Of a stretch of 64,000 nt of DNA, positions 22,222-35,647 are shown piece after piece. The notes under the pieces are model-generated. The model was not told the DNA's origin. It saw only the letters and a program-made list of their open reading frames with translations, and made no database searches. The DNA lies in the NCBI GenBank assembly GCA_029747015.1, contig JAKOGI010001246.1, positions 31,001 to 95,000 of the forward strand, written 5' to 3'. The translations under genes were made by a program, and so were the position numbers. This stretch comes from Carnegiea gigantea. Its lineage: Eukaryota > Streptophyta > Magnoliopsida > Caryophyllales > Cactaceae. How positions within the stretch are numbered: position 1 is the stretch's first letter; each line of letters opens with the position of its first letter.

Positions 22222-25200
22222 CGCTAAATCGCATATAAGACTTTTGTTTATTAAAAAAAATTCACATACATTTGGATGGAAGTTTGGATCACACGAGAGT
22301 AAAAATGATAATTGTGTATGTTATGTTTAGAGGACCAGAACTCGTACTGGCTCTTTCGTGAGAACCTATCATCATTGTTAGTTCTGACGTCATACTAATT
22401 TTTGTTGAATTTTAAATGCCAATTGTTGCAATTTCAATCAAATTTTGATACATAGATGTTTCATTCACAGCGTGTGATACAAACACAATGTTAGCATAAC
22501 ATGTGGACATAACATCACAATGTAGCGTGTGAACACAATATCACAATGCAGCGTATGAATTTCTTAAATTTGAAACCTTGATTCTTTTTAGTTATAGTCG
22601 AGTACTCTAGCCAATGCTATATGAGAAGTTTAAGTAGATAATTTAATTTGGATCTGGAGTGCCATGTGCCTAATTACTAGGATTTTTTTTTTACTTTTTT
22701 ATCCCATAATTAGAACTCGATTGTTTGTTGAATTTTGTTTCAATACTTTCAATGGGTCATAGGGACATATTTAGGTGATAAAGATGTTCTAGAATGATCA
22801 ACTCATCATGGAGCATACATTTCTGATGCAAACTGAACAAAATTAGATAGTTCTTTCTAGGACAGTGCATTGCATGGTATTTTATTCTTTTCCGATAGTT
22901 CCTTATATTAATTGTGTGGGAAATGCATTTAATATCATCAAAACTTTAAAAATGCCTAGGGAACAAGCAACACAATTTCAGAATAGGTAATAGGTGGCAA
23001 AGTAATCAACATTTGCAGGTTGGCCAAGATTCTAAATGGTTTATTATACGATTGTCATAGTTGAGATTGAATCCTCTTTAGTAGGTATTGAAACCGAAGC
23101 CTCATCAGTGGTGACAGTTTTTATTCCCCCCGGCCTCCCAGGCCCTGCAAGGCATTATGATTAGCAACAGTTGTGCCCTCATTACATATCTTGAAGAATA
23201 TATTGTAAAGTTCACAATGCAGTGGTTCTCATGTGAAAATGATTGTATTTGGAATTGATCAGGGGCTGCGCGAACCCTGTACCTCAAATTATGATGTAAG
23301 CTCTCCTACTTTAGGAAGATGCTAGGCAGACACATCTCCCAAGTGCAATAGACTTCACCTCCCTAGGCCATGGGCCCCCTTGATCGCCCATTGACCTTGT
23401 CCAGGTAAGTATGTTGCTTGGTCATTGGCATTTTTCTTTTGTAGTTATTCGGGCTTTGTGCTTATTGTTATAACCATGATGTGGGTCTAGAAACTTTAAC
23501 CAAACATAATGCTAGCTTATAGGTAAGGTACCATTCTGGCTTATATATTGTTTAGTATCTTCTTTAATGGATAAAACCATGGAGCAAGGCGATCATATCA
23601 CTTATTCAAGCCACAAAGAACTCTAAAATGAAGGTAGTTATAATTGATGAAGGCAAGCCATTAAAAATGGCTGACGTTGATGTAACTGAGGTAAGGCTTA
23701 CGAGGCTCATTGACTTTTAAATGGTATGTTTTGTGTTTGTATTGTGTATTTTCATGTCTTGGACGATATTGTTCGCTTTCTTTTCTAGGTATAATTTAAA
23801 CCTTTTGTTCTAGTATAAAATGGTGTTATGATTGCAAAGTGTGTGTTTCATTTGACGACATAAAAGTCTTTCTTTGATTCTTGAGCCAAGCTTGTTGGGT
23901 TCTTTTGGGGGTGGGTCGGGGGTTCTGCTTTGTTTTGTTATTCTTTTTAGTGTGCTTATCAGTGTGTATTTTTGTGTGCTGTATGCTATTCTTGGCTTTC
24001 TTTTATGGGTATAGTTTAAACCTTTTATTCTATTGAAAAATGGTATTATGATTGGGAAATGTGCTTCATTTGATGATATGAAGGTCTTTATTTCATTTTT
24101 GAACCAAGCTTGTTGTGTTTTTCGAGGTGGGGGGGTTCCCTTTTGTTCTGTCATTTTTTTTGGTGTGTCTGCCAGTATGTTGTTGCTTTGAGGTAAAGTT
24201 TATTGAGTTGAAACGATGATAAAGGAAGATTTTACAAGCTACAAGACCTGAGGCATCATCTGGCTATTGTCTGGTTTTACGCAGACTTCATCTGAGATTT
24301 ATATCATACTTAGATGAACTAGAGTACAAGCGAGGACTGAGCACTCGCATTTTGAATATGGAGAGCTTGTGATTGAGTGTTAGAGCACGAGTGTGAATCC
24401 TCTTATTGTACAGTATGTTATTGTTTGATGTTAATATTGTTAGAAATTAGAAAGCAATGGGAAACGTATTTTTAGTCCTCCAATCTTCATCTCAGGCTTC
24501 TGATCAAGTTGACCCCTTAGCACTTATGGTTGGATTCTTCATGTCTATTTGGTGAGAGTTACTACTATGTCATACATTTTGGCAATATATGTTTCATATT
24601 TCATTTGTCTGTAAGTTTGAGTCTGAGTTTTAGTTCTGTTCTTACCTGATTATGAATTGATTTCTAATTTATTGGCTATCAGTCTGTGGTCGTTTACAGT
24701 TTCTTTGATGTGCAATGTTTAAATGTTGTATGCACCGTCACATTTCAGAACCTCATCTATGGAGGCCCTACGTGGTGTTATAGTTGTATTTTGTCATTTG
24801 CTTGCTTATTTGCCACTTTACCCCAATGGCACTTTACTAATTAGTTCCCATAGTACTCTTGATGCCTGGAAGACTATTCAATTGTCTAAATTTGACACTC
24901 TCTTTTAACCTTCTATGAGTTCCTTTCATTTAAAAGGACATTTTCATCTTACCTAAAGAATAGATCAGAGAATGACAGTCCTTGAGTAAGCATTAAAAGC
25001 CATGTTCTGAAATTCTGTGTATTTGTGTTAAATCTTTGGTCTCAAATTACAGTTCAAGTATAAAATAAATGGATTTGTGCCAAAATATGGAGTGCCAAGG
25101 GCTGGCATCAGCATTAAGGTGAACTAAAGAGTTAAGGTAAGATAGATTGCCTTTGGTTTTTTCTTTTACTTTGTTATATGATTTATTTATTTGGTTTGGT

Positions 25201-25947
25201 TTACGGGTAGGAATGGTTGCTGCTCATATATTGTTAGACAAATTGTCGATCTTATGAAGCATGCCTATTGTATCTTAAAAAAAAGGTAAATAAATAGAAC
25301 CCAACAAACCAACACTTCTGCTCTTAACTTCGCTTTACCTACGGTAATGGTTACGATTTTAGGCTATCCATTATTTTGTTTGTTTGTCCTAGACAGATAA
25401 ATTAGTCCTAATAGATGGAAGACAAGACCCAAACTCAAGTAAGAAATCAATAGAACCATCTGCTTTGTACATTCATTGCAATTATTTATTTTGAAAAGCA
25501 TTGATCCCACAGATGCTTTAGGTATGATCTTGTTGGTGTCCTTGTTGAGTGCAAATGGGTGATGAAGACTACACTTAGAATCTTCTTGTTTTAACCTTCA
25601 AAGACTACAGATGTTATCTCATTAGCTGGATGGGTTCATGAGGATTATTGGACTATGGCTTTTACGTCATTGAGTAGCTGTATACCATATAGCCTATATT
25701 AGTAGAGGATACCTTAGTGAGTCTCTTAGTCTACTATTTTCTGTGGTTGAAAGAAATTACCCAGTAGCGACCTTTTAGCTGCCAAAGAGTGGAGAATGGT
25801 AGTGTATTTTCTGTACAAAAAAACATACAATTTTTTCCCATTTTGTGCTTACACCATCCGCATAATCTTATTTTCTTTAAGGGTTATATAGTTGTACTCC
25901 CTAGTAATGAGGGCCCACCTAAGGGCAGGTGATGTAAATTTTATTCA

Positions 25948-26000
25948 CTCCCACTTTGAAAGGCAAACATTCGTGTATGGGATAAGGGGAAAAATAAACA
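25948..26000 (+). promoter_or_regulatory. Orphan U2 promoter of unit 5
   Basis: A USE-like CTCCCACTTTG (25948-25958) and TATA-like AAATAAACA (25992-26000) are in normal spacing but no U2 body follows. Confidence 0.7.
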
Positions 26001-26022
26001 AAGGTATGGAAGATTATCCAAG

Positions 26023-26028
26023 GCATAC
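26023..26028 (+). other. U2 deletion junction
   Basis: GCATAC is present once. In intact units it occurs both at the U2 start (GGCATACC) and about 445 bp downstream (TAGCATACAAACAC). Here the first is joined directly to the sequence following the second, so the U2 gene was removed between two short identical words. Confidence 0.9.
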
Positions 26029-26849
26029 AAACACAATGTTAGCATACCATGTGGACACAACATCACAATGTAGCGTGTGAACACAATATCAATGTAGCAT
26101 ATGCATTCCTTAAATTTGAAACATTGATTCTTTTAGTTGTAGTTGAGTACTCCGGCCGATGCTATATGAGAAGCATAAGAAGATAATTTAATTTGGATCT
26201 GGAGTGCTACGTGCCTAATTACTAGGATTTTTTTAAATTTTTTTTTCCTATAATTTGAACTCGATTGTTTTGTTGAATTTTATTTTATTTTCAATGGGTC
26301 ACAGGGACATATTTAGGTGATAAAGATGTTCTAGAACGATCGACACTTCATGGAGCAGACATTTTTGATGCAAATTAAACAAAATTAGATAGTTCTTTGT
26401 AGGATAGTACATTACATGGTAGTTTGTTCATTCCCGACAGTACCTTCTATTAATTTTGTGGGAAATGCATTTAATATTGTCGAAACTTTAAAAGTTGCTA
26501 GAGAAAAAACAAGAAAATTCCGAAATAGGCAATAGGTGGCAAAGTAATCAACATTTGCAGATTGGCCAAGATTCTAAATGGCTTATTATACAATTGTCAT
26601 ATTTGAGATTAAATCCTCTTTAATAGGTATTGAAACCAATGCCTCGTTAGTAGCGACTGTTTTTATTCTCCCCGACCTCCCAGGCCCTGCAGGGCATTAT
26701 GATTAGCAACAGTTGTGGGCTCATTAGATATCTTATAGAATCCATTGTGAAGTTCACACTGCTGCTGTTCTCATGTGAAAATGATTGTAGTTGGAATTGA
26801 TCAGGTGCTGTATGAACGTAGGCCCCTACTACGACAAATTATGAGGTAC

Positions 26850-27038
26850 TGTAATAGCCCGAACCTGGATGATGTTAACTACTTTGATTAATATCCATCA
26901 AAATTAACTAACCTGAGCGTTGTATTTCAATTCAAAGTTTTATATATTTAAGCGATTGCAGGTTTGGATAACGATGTGGCCTCAAAACAAAAATTTAACC
27001 ATGCTTCGTACAAAATTATCTGGAACTTCTGGAAAAAG

Positions 27039-27097
<59 letters not shown>

Positions 27098-29745
27098 CTT
27101 TATACAAGGGATTAAAAGTTACAATTTGCGTGGAATATACACACACATACACGCACACAAAATTTAACCATCCATGTTACGTAACTGAAACCTTATTAAC
27201 AATAAACAAAATAGAAATAAAAGCCAATTAATATGGACAAAGTCTAAAATCTTCTCCTAAGTAAGCTAGGAAGAAATTAGGATAGCCAAAGCATAAACAT
27301 CAAATAATCTACAAGCTAGTAGAGATGAAAAAGAGGAGGAAGAAGGTTAAAAAAAAGGGGATATAGATTTATGGGGAGAGGGGATTAAAATTTAGCTAAA
27401 AATCATCCCTCTTCACCGACATCATGCACACCCCTCCCCTTGTTTCTCTTCATGCTTTCTCTCTCCTCTTCTCTGCTCCTAGACGCCCCTGCCCTTGCCC
27501 CTCCCTGTTTTCACGCACAGCTCAGCGCACGCCAGCACTGGCCTGTTCGGCATCGTTTCGCCCCCGGCTGGTGGCCAACCATAGTTGGGAACCACCACTG
27601 CTAGCTGCTCCTCATCTCTTCTTAGCTCATTTTTGTTGTTTTTGGAAGGTGAACTCTAATCCTTCCCTCACTTGTTCACTCAATTTGTTCCTTAATTTGA
27701 TTGATTTGTGTGTTTTCAGTTTGAATGAATGTAATTTGTGTGAAATTGGAGTTATTATTATGATTTTGTGGACTTGAGGGGGTTGACGTTGTGGGTGTTC
27801 ATGGTGGGATTAGGAATTAAGTGTAGGTCTTAGAGATGTATTCATATAACTTGGTTGTATTAAATTTTGAGTATTTTGATTGTGTTTTGAACGAAATTGT
27901 TGATTGAATTGGTGCGAGTGTTGGATGCTTGCTATGGAAAAGAGGCGAAGTGGGGTTGAATTTGGAGGTAACAACAAGGAAATGGGGGAAGTGAGCCACT
28001 TTGGGGAAATTTTGAAATAAATTAACTCGTAATAAAATTTGGGGGATTAACTTGAAGGAATGGATTAGAGTTTGGTGCATGAATTTAGTGGAATTAGCAA
28101 ATGGAAGCCATGATAGGGATTGGTTTTCATCGTTTAATTAAAAGAACGAGATTAATGGGGCAAAAATAGTGTTATTGAATAAGTGAGTGTTAAGGTAGCC
28201 CCAAAAGTTGGGTGAAGATTGATTCATGTATGTACAAGTGGGTTAAAAGTGATGTGTACCTTTGTTTTGCAACTCAAACCAAATAATGGTCAAACCAGGG
28301 TAGTGGAGGTGTTTTGATTTAAAGATTGAGTGTGTTAATGATATAAATGCAATGAAGCTGGATGTCGTAGTTTAATCAAAATAGTGATGATGATGGATGC
28401 TAATTAGCATTAAAGGTGTCTTTTACTGGCCCAAAAAAAAAAGTTACACAAGGAAGTGATTAAATGTCGAGTCATGTTCACTTGGGCTAGAAGAGTGATA
28501 TACCCTCTCGTAACAAAAACAAAAATGATGAACGATTGGGAATCAAAGTCTCCTTGAGCCCTTTATTATGAATACTATCTTTTTTTAACAATCATAATCA
28601 AAATGGAAGTGAACTCATAATTGCAATAAAGTTGACAACTAATATTAGTATTAGCGATGATTATATTAATTATGGTAATAAGGGCATCAATATTAGTACC
28701 AATAAAGGCAACTATATTAAGCCCTATTATTGTAACAATAACATCAATACCATCGATGAAAATAATAATGACAATAACAGAAGAGGACGTAACTTAACAG
28801 GGAAACTGTGTGTTATTTTCCAAGGTTAAAATTAACATTAAAAAAATAAGACTTCATTTGGAACTTCACTAACCATAAAATATATCCACTTGAAGCAGAA
28901 GCGAGGCTATTTCCATCATCATCAGGTCATTAATGAGCATTTTATATGAAGGGAACCGTTTTTCAAAAACAAAAAAATTCAAGTACATTTACTACCTATA
29001 CCTATTAAAATTTCATGTATTTTTATAAATATCAAAACCTCATAATATACAATTATTCAATGAACAATTTACAAGCATTATTTTGCCACATAATTAAATA
29101 GACTCATTAGTTATCAATCATTAGGGCTTATGCCCTTCAATTCTCACCCTCGCAGCCTCAAGTTAGGATACTCGATCGGTCTTGCAGTTGTACACCTATT
29201 TTCAATGATCGCAATATGCATACGAGCTTATTAGCTTGGGTTGCACCTTTAGATAATAATCAATAACAGTTTTATTATGATTCTCTTTCTCTCTCCCTGA
29301 TTTCAAACTAAAATGAATCGAAATGTGGCCGCTCATTGAAAAATGAATTTTTATTTTTGCAGTATAAGAGTACGTAAACATATTAAGTTTTGGCACATTC
29401 TTCTAATGTTTTGTGTTTTTCTTGGTTTAGGTGGACAATTGTGCTGCAGGGAGACTCTCGAAGGAATTAGACAAGCTCACAGTGACACTACATAAAGCCA
29501 TGGGTTGTCCAAGTGTATGTTGTGTGAGTTGCTAGATTGATATTTGAGTTGGGTGTGAATTAAGTGCATGCCTTTTTGGGTCACATGTTAGCTAAAATAT
29601 GTTATCATGTCTTCGCAAGTGAATAAACTAAGCCTTGTTCTTTATATGATAGCGGGAACGTCCTAACCCTAATACTTTCACCATATTTACCTCTAATGAT
29701 TGGTTAGTTATGAGTAATGACATGATTAAGAGTTGGGGCGTTATA
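26850..29745 (+). repeat. 5' LTR of the chromovirus-like element
   Basis: 2896 bp, starting TGTAATAGCCC and ending GGGGCGTTATA (CA changed to TA). It matches 36166-39057 over its length with many substitutions. It contains a (TA)n tract at about 27043-27094, an adjacent CA-rich stretch and a pyrimidine-rich block around 27400-27650 that has an open frame without homology I recognise. Confidence 0.9.
27043..27094. repeat. (TA)n microsatellite in the 5' LTR
   Basis: An uninterrupted TA run. It borders the 34-bp segment (27094-27127) that appears in inverted orientation in the other LTR. Confidence 0.95.
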
Positions 29746-29749
29746 GTAG

Positions 29750-29767
29750 TGGTATCAGAGCCAGGTT
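29750..29767 (+). other. Primer-binding site, initiator tRNA-Met type
   Basis: TGGTATCAGAGCCAGG starts five bases after the LTR end. It is the common plant retrotransposon primer site complementary to the 3' end of initiator tRNA-Met. Confidence 0.9.
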
Positions 29768-30465
29768 CGGGATAACAGTGAGCTATTGGATTATTAACGG
29801 TCATGTTAGAGTTATTAAATGTGAATTAAGCAATGAACTTATAAGCAGGGAAGCCCAGTGAGGATAGTTTAATCAACATTTACCTCTTCTTTGCTCATTT
29901 GTATTGAGGTTAGTGGTCTAGTTGGGTAATGTATGAACATTATTACCATTACCTAAGGGAGCTAGTTGTAGGTTTATATGCGATTCTTGTAGTGTCGAAT
30001 TAGTCATAATCCTTCATGTAAGGGAAACATTTTCTATTAGAATATGTGGTAATGTTAAACCAATAGGCGGAGAAGTTGCCATGGAATAAGTAGATACAAG
30101 GAACTACAACATGCCTATAGTTGATTTTTTTTAAACACTGTCTAGTTCAATAACTTGTGTAATGTTAGCTAGACAGGTTGTGATACGCTTCTTAATGTCA
30201 TATGAATCATTTGGGGAAAAAAAAGGAAACAAAAGAGCGATATCGCGAATGTTGTCATTCCTAAAATTTTGCAAACTTAGGTAGCTTATCATAAACTAGG
30301 CATATATTCAAGCTACTGTATATTGTGCATGATTTACAATTGTGTAATAGAAGGACAAAAGACCTAGGTATGTGAGTCCATAGCAAACATTACAATTCTG
30401 GCTCATTGACTGAGGTTCTAATAAAGGTATTAGTAAGGGTGATGATTCTTTGGGGATCTTTAGAA
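29768..30465 (+). other. Internal region before the CACTA insertion
   Basis: AT-rich sequence where gag would be expected. I see no gag motif, zinc knuckle or long open frame. Confidence 0.4.
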
Positions 30466-30892
30466 CACTACTAAAAATCGGGTCTTTCCGACGGATTTTT
30501 TTGTCCGTCTGAACGGCCGACGGATTGTCGACGGAATATCGAAAAAGGTGAAGCGGGCGACGGATTTTCCAATGGAATATAAGTCTGTTGGGATTTCCGG
30601 CGGAGTAACCATAGTCCGTCGAAATTCCGACGGAAATTCCGTTGGAAATTTCAAATTTTGAATTTTTTGGAAATTTCAAATTTTTCAAATTTTTTTTGAA
30701 ATTTTTTTAAAAAATAAGTGGTCCGACGAAATTTTCTGTCGGACAGCCGTTATCCTCCGACGACATATTCCGTCGGACAACACTTTTTTCTAAATTTTTT
30801 TTTAAAAAATAAGTGGCCCGACGATCTAGCAGACGGCCTGTTCGTCAGACCACACCTCATTAAAAACCCGATTGCTCGAGCAATTGGGCACT

Positions 30893-31141
30893 CCACACAC
30901 ACACACAAACCTTTCCCTCTCTCCGCCATCGCCAGTGCCGCCGGCCTTCCCGATGCCTGCTGCTCGCCACTGCGTCCGGCAGGGGCCGCTATTGCCGCCC
31001 TCTTCCCGCCTCTGCCGCCGCCCGACACCCTTCGCTCCTCCCTCAAAATCAGCCCCCTTCACTGCCTCCATTGGTCGCCGCCACCTCTACCCGCCGCCGC
31101 CGCCTCTACCCGCCGCCGCCGCCTCCACCGGTCGCTGCATT
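30893..31141 (+). other. GC-rich insert inside the CACTA element
   Basis: An (AC)n run is followed by about 240 bp of CCG-rich sequence with open frames rich in Pro, Ala and Ser. It stands out from the AT-rich surroundings and looks like a 5' UTR or first exon of a host gene captured by the transposon. The source gene is unknown. Confidence 0.4.
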
Positions 31142-31182
31142 CAATGTAGCACTAAGAAACTCCTCATCTTTCAAGAAAGTAA

Positions 31183-31341
31183 TCCAACCTAAATGTTATT
31201 AGAGAGAACATTGAATTGCCATTGAAAAATGAGAACTTTCTTGGTGTTACATTGAATGCGGCTGATGGCAAGCATGTTTCGATCCCATCAAACGGTCTTT
31301 TGCTGAGCGGTATCATGATTTTGCAGTGGAAAGATGCGTAA
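31183..31341 (+). pseudogene. Coding-like fragment inside the CACTA element
   Basis: A stop-free frame of 52 codons ends in TAA at 31339-31341 and includes ENIELPLKNENFLGVTLN and SIPSNGLLLSGIMILQWK. It has no start codon of its own. The composition is balanced and protein-like, unlike its flanks. I do not recognise the family. It is probably a last exon captured from a host gene together with the GC-rich segment before it. Confidence 0.4.
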
Positions 31342-31749
31342 CTCAACCTAAATTTTCAAAATATTTTTTTTAAAAAAATTAAATTTCTGACGGAATTTGC
31401 AAATTCCGTCGGAACGACCGACGAAAATGGCAAATTTCGTCAGACAACCCGGCCCTTCCCCGCGGATTCGTGCCCCAAAGTACCGGAAGGCCCAACGGAA
31501 CGGATCCGTCAGACACCCGATATCCGTCGGCTTCCGTCGCCCACTTCATCGGCCTGCTTTCCGACGGCTGTCTCCTTCCGTCGGAATGTGTCCTACGGAC
31601 CGGAGATTCCGGGAAGCAGCGGGTCTACGAGACTTGTTCCTACAGCCGTTTCCGTCGAATTTCCCATCGAAAAATCATTTTTCCGACGGAAAAATGTGCT
31701 TTTTTTGTCGGAAAATCTGTCGAAAAAAGCACGTTTTTCAGTAGTAGAA

Positions 31750-34700
31750 CATGTAGAGAAGGAAAAAAAAAGAAGAGGTGTAGGGGTTTGAAGTTTTGGG
31801 ATGAATTTGAGAATGTTATGTGCTTATTATGAGGATAAGGTAGACACTAAGGGCATGTGCGAATAACTTACGGGTGGACTCTGATGGCAAGGTGATCGTT
31901 ATGAACTTTTAAGTGAGAAAAAGACATATATCATTTTTATGGGTTTTTGGAGTAGGTGGCATGTCTATTTGTAATGTGATATGCTGCTTAGATAATGGAC
32001 AAAAAAAAAAAAAAAGAGACAGAAGAAGAAGAAATCATAAAAGAACAGGGGTTGAGAAAGACTTGATTTTGTAGTGTATGTAGTGATGTGGTAAGTAGAG
32101 CTATTGGGGTTAACAAAGATTAGAAAGTGAGAGGAAGAGGTGACATAGGAGAATAAAAAAAAGCATGTGCTTTATCTATTAACCTACCAAGAATAGAAGA
32201 TCTCACATTGTTACGTCTTTAGGAAAATAACAATGTTACATGGAATGGAAATCAAGAGGACACATGTGGGAAAAGAGGGGTACTAAGATGATGGAATTGT
32301 CAGAATAACAAGAGCAATGGAGAATAGCCTCAAGCATACTTACTTCACCAGAAGCATCAAGATATACATGTGGAACCTAGGGAAAAGAACCAGGGACATG
32401 CCATATATATGTGTATAGTTTTTGTACCCTAGAGTGTCAGAAATTCCATGACTTATAATTTGTATTCCATCCAGATAAGATTCATGGATAAGATTTGGGA
32501 ACAAGTAATATGTGAAGAAGCATAACATAGTACAACAGTTGGAATCAGGGCGCCTGATTTTGAGACAGAACAACTCTTTTGCTAAGGAATTGAGATTGTC
32601 ACCTGAATAAGTCTTGCATAGGCTTTATAGGATTAGTATTAGTGATCTTATAATATTGGGATATTAAATCTAAGAGGGTATCACTAAGACACAATGCTGG
32701 GTGCAATAGCAGAAGGTTATGGGGCAATGAGATGTAAGCAGTGTCTACAAAAGGGTTTAAAACCCAGTGACCTTCTTTTGAACATATCAAACCCATGTAA
32801 CCTTAGCTGTGTGAGTCCCTGTATTGAACTAAAGAGTATGTAGTGGCTTTAGGCAACTAACAATAAAGCTTTCACGTAAGATATCATTACATAATTGTAT
32901 GTCCTTGTTGAGAATCTTTGACCTCCTTGATTGCAACCCGGAGCGAGTCACACCCGTAACATGTAATAACACAACCTAACTTGTACTCTCTTGTAAGCCT
33001 TAGCCATAGTTTATTGCTTGTCTTTTCCATCTTTGAATGATTTCATGTGATCAATCTTTATGGTATCCCTATCACTAAGGTGAGATATGCCCTCTTGTGC
33101 TCGCTGATTATCGTTGCTCAGGTTACTTCTTATCATTACCCTTTTAGTACCTTTCTTGCTCGTAACTGACATAAAACCTTGTTATTTTATTTTTTCCCTA
33201 TTTGTGAATCCATTACATTCAAAAGTACGTCCCCCTTTCGTACAAGTAAAATCAAATTAAGTATGCTATTGAGTAAAGTCGATCTTTATTTGCAATGCTT
33301 TAAGCTCTTTACTTCATCCTTTTAGGATTGCTAACTGTGTCTTTGTGAGTGTAACTTGAGCTTCTATGACAACGCCTTGAATATGGGATTATCTTATTGC
33401 TTACATCACTTGTCACCTTTCTGTTTACGTTTCTACAAGTTCTCCATTTAAGATTATGACCTTGATACTTATTTTGCTCTCTGATCCTCGAGAATGAATT
33501 GGGAACCATCTTGACCATTTGTTTTTCTACTGACATAAACCTACATGGGGAACTCCCACATAACTAGTGAAGGGCACCTTTGTCAAATTCCCATCTCGAG
33601 TACTTACGCCCTAGGTTTTGTACAACGACGATTTCATAGTCTAATTTTGGGGTCAAATACTATTCTTTGCAAATAACGATATCTGATGGTGATTAAAAAA
33701 ACGATATCTGATATTCCTTAAACATTTTATCACCACTTGAAAATCATCTATTTTACTGTCAAAAGGGCCATCCAATTAAGATCAAATGTTTTTGTCCTTA
33801 TAATGTTTAGAACCATTTGGCTCTCATTGCCTTCCATTTTGGGTTGTTTGCGCTTACAATTATTTTCATTCCATCTGTCTCATAGTACGATTTTCTTTGC
33901 TCATCACTTGGCATATGCCATATGTCCTTTTTACTAAAATTCTATATTAACGATATTCTTATTATTCTCAGTAATCAATTTTCTTATCCCTTAGTCATTC
34001 TGATTTGTTTTTGGCATCGTTTCATTGCTATTGGATCTCTTCTTGATCCTGAACAGTTGATTAATGGGTCTAAAGTGACATTCAAACCTCACCGATCAGT
34101 TTTCCTTTCGTATTGATGTTATTCCTTCGATCATTCCTCATATTTGTTTAATTCGCCATATCTTTAAAATTTGCTTCCTTCAAACGTTATTTAGTTTCCC
34201 CTTTGTCTTCCAAACCCTTGGAGTTTTGAATCCTTAATAGTGCTTATACCTTCTCCCTAGCATGATCTACCGTGCCTTTGAAACTTGTGCTAAATTCAAA
34301 TACCTTTGATTTTCATCATTTTCTTCATTCCGCCAAACGTGTGTTTATAGAAATATCTATACCCATTTACTTATAGTAATAAGCCGGTATAGCTTGCGTG
34401 AATTTAAAAGGCAAGGTAGTTCTCACTAGCGCAAGTGATCACTGCAACCTTATCATTTTTTTTTTGGCCTCTAAATTTCACTCCCCATAAATCAACTCAA
34501 TTTATTTCCTATACTCAAACTTGCAGATTTACGTGGACTTGCTTCATGTGAACCAAGGAATGTTCCCACAAATTCATTTTATAATAAATCTAAGATGCTC
34601 TGTACTCTGCTGAACCCAAAAAAAAAAAAAACAAAAAAAAACCCCTATCTGTCATGCTTATCATACTGATTGTGGTTAGAAAGTCACCATGTTGATACTC

Positions 34701-35647
34701 AGTTGCTACTATTCTGTTTGTAATTTAATTGCTGAGCTTAAATGTAACTGAACCATTCTTCTCTTCTGAAATGATTGAACTCTTTTCATCAAACCCCTCT
34801 TAGGTTATTATCTATTATCTTAGGTTAAGCATCATGACTATTTTATTCCCTACAATATTAGTACTATATTAACGAATTTGACATTTAATCACGCTTTAAT
34901 GTGGAGACTATAAGAACAGTCCACCTCTTATTCCTTGTCGGGCTTCAGAAAACCCAATTCATTGCCATGCATATGGTGGTGCAAGCAACCTGTTAGAGCT
35001 ATGTGCATTCTTAATAAAATGACATTGACTGAGAGAATAATCTTATCATCCTATTTTCGGATACTCTAGTGTTTCTTATCCTACAAATGCCATAATTCGA
35101 TTATAATTCAATCTTCCAAATACCCATCGTAATTAAGGTAGGGTAGAATCCTTATTCTTAACATTGACAAGATTCAAGAGGTGATAATGGTTAGTTTCTC
35201 TCGTGATCCATATTTGTATATTATGATTTGTGTGGTCTTCTATTTTTTTTTTGGATTTTCGATACGCTCATAGCAATTTCTATTTTAGCTATCCCATGAT
35301 GACCTCTCGTTTACTATTCTTACCATGGACGTATTTATCTTTAGGATAGAGTTTAATCCTAGCAAACCTTGAATAGTCTGATAAGGGAAGATCATGTAAA
35401 TAAGCAACTTAGAGCTGCAAGCCAACATACGAAATACCTTGTCAATGCTAGCTAAAAGGGGCTATAGACTAAAGTATTAGGCATCATCAAATTCAGGACA
35501 TATCCGGCAATACAATTAAGAGCACAAAGTGAAGACCTTTTAACAAGAGCACATTCCCAAGCAATGCCCAGTTGTATGGGAACAAGTTAGAGGAAACAAC
35601 GACTATAGGGCAATGGTTAACCCAAACAACCACTAAAAAAAGTAAGA
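31750..35647 (+). other. Anonymous internal region of the chromovirus-like element
   Basis: About 3.9 kb of AT-rich sequence where pol should lie. Only short open frames occur on both strands. I find no protease, RT or RNase H motif. It may be unrelated sequence carried in a large non-autonomous derivative, or pol decayed beyond recognition. Confidence 0.4.

Larger units (their letters stand above)
20851..24819 (+). repeat. U2 array unit 4
   Basis: Fourth unit, 3969 bp. About 31 bp are missing right after the start (GCCT joined to ACCCTTGATGCC), in the interval hit by both Athila insertions in other units. It contains U2 copy 4. Otherwise it is colinear, with no intact protein gene. Confidence 0.9.
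30466..31746. mobile_element. Non-autonomous CACTA-type DNA transposon
   Basis: 1281 bp, beginning CACTACTAAAAA and ending TTTTTCAGTAGTA, imperfect terminal inverted repeats of the CACTA superfamily. It is flanked by the 3-bp target duplication GAA (30463-30465 and 31747-31749), as expected for CACTA. Subterminal regions are full of TCCGACGGA/TCCGTCGGA motifs in both orientations, typical of transposase-binding arrays. No transposase is encoded. The middle holds GC-rich and coding-like sequence of different character. Confidence 0.85.

Noticed and set aside
27424..27777. A 117-codon open frame in the 5' LTR
   Set aside because: It lies in a pyrimidine-rich part of an LTR, and the matching region of the 3' LTR (36780-37110) does not keep the frame.
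29750..29767. tRNA-like sequence after the 5' LTR
   Set aside because: It is only the complement of a tRNA 3' end used as a primer site; no cloverleaf follows.
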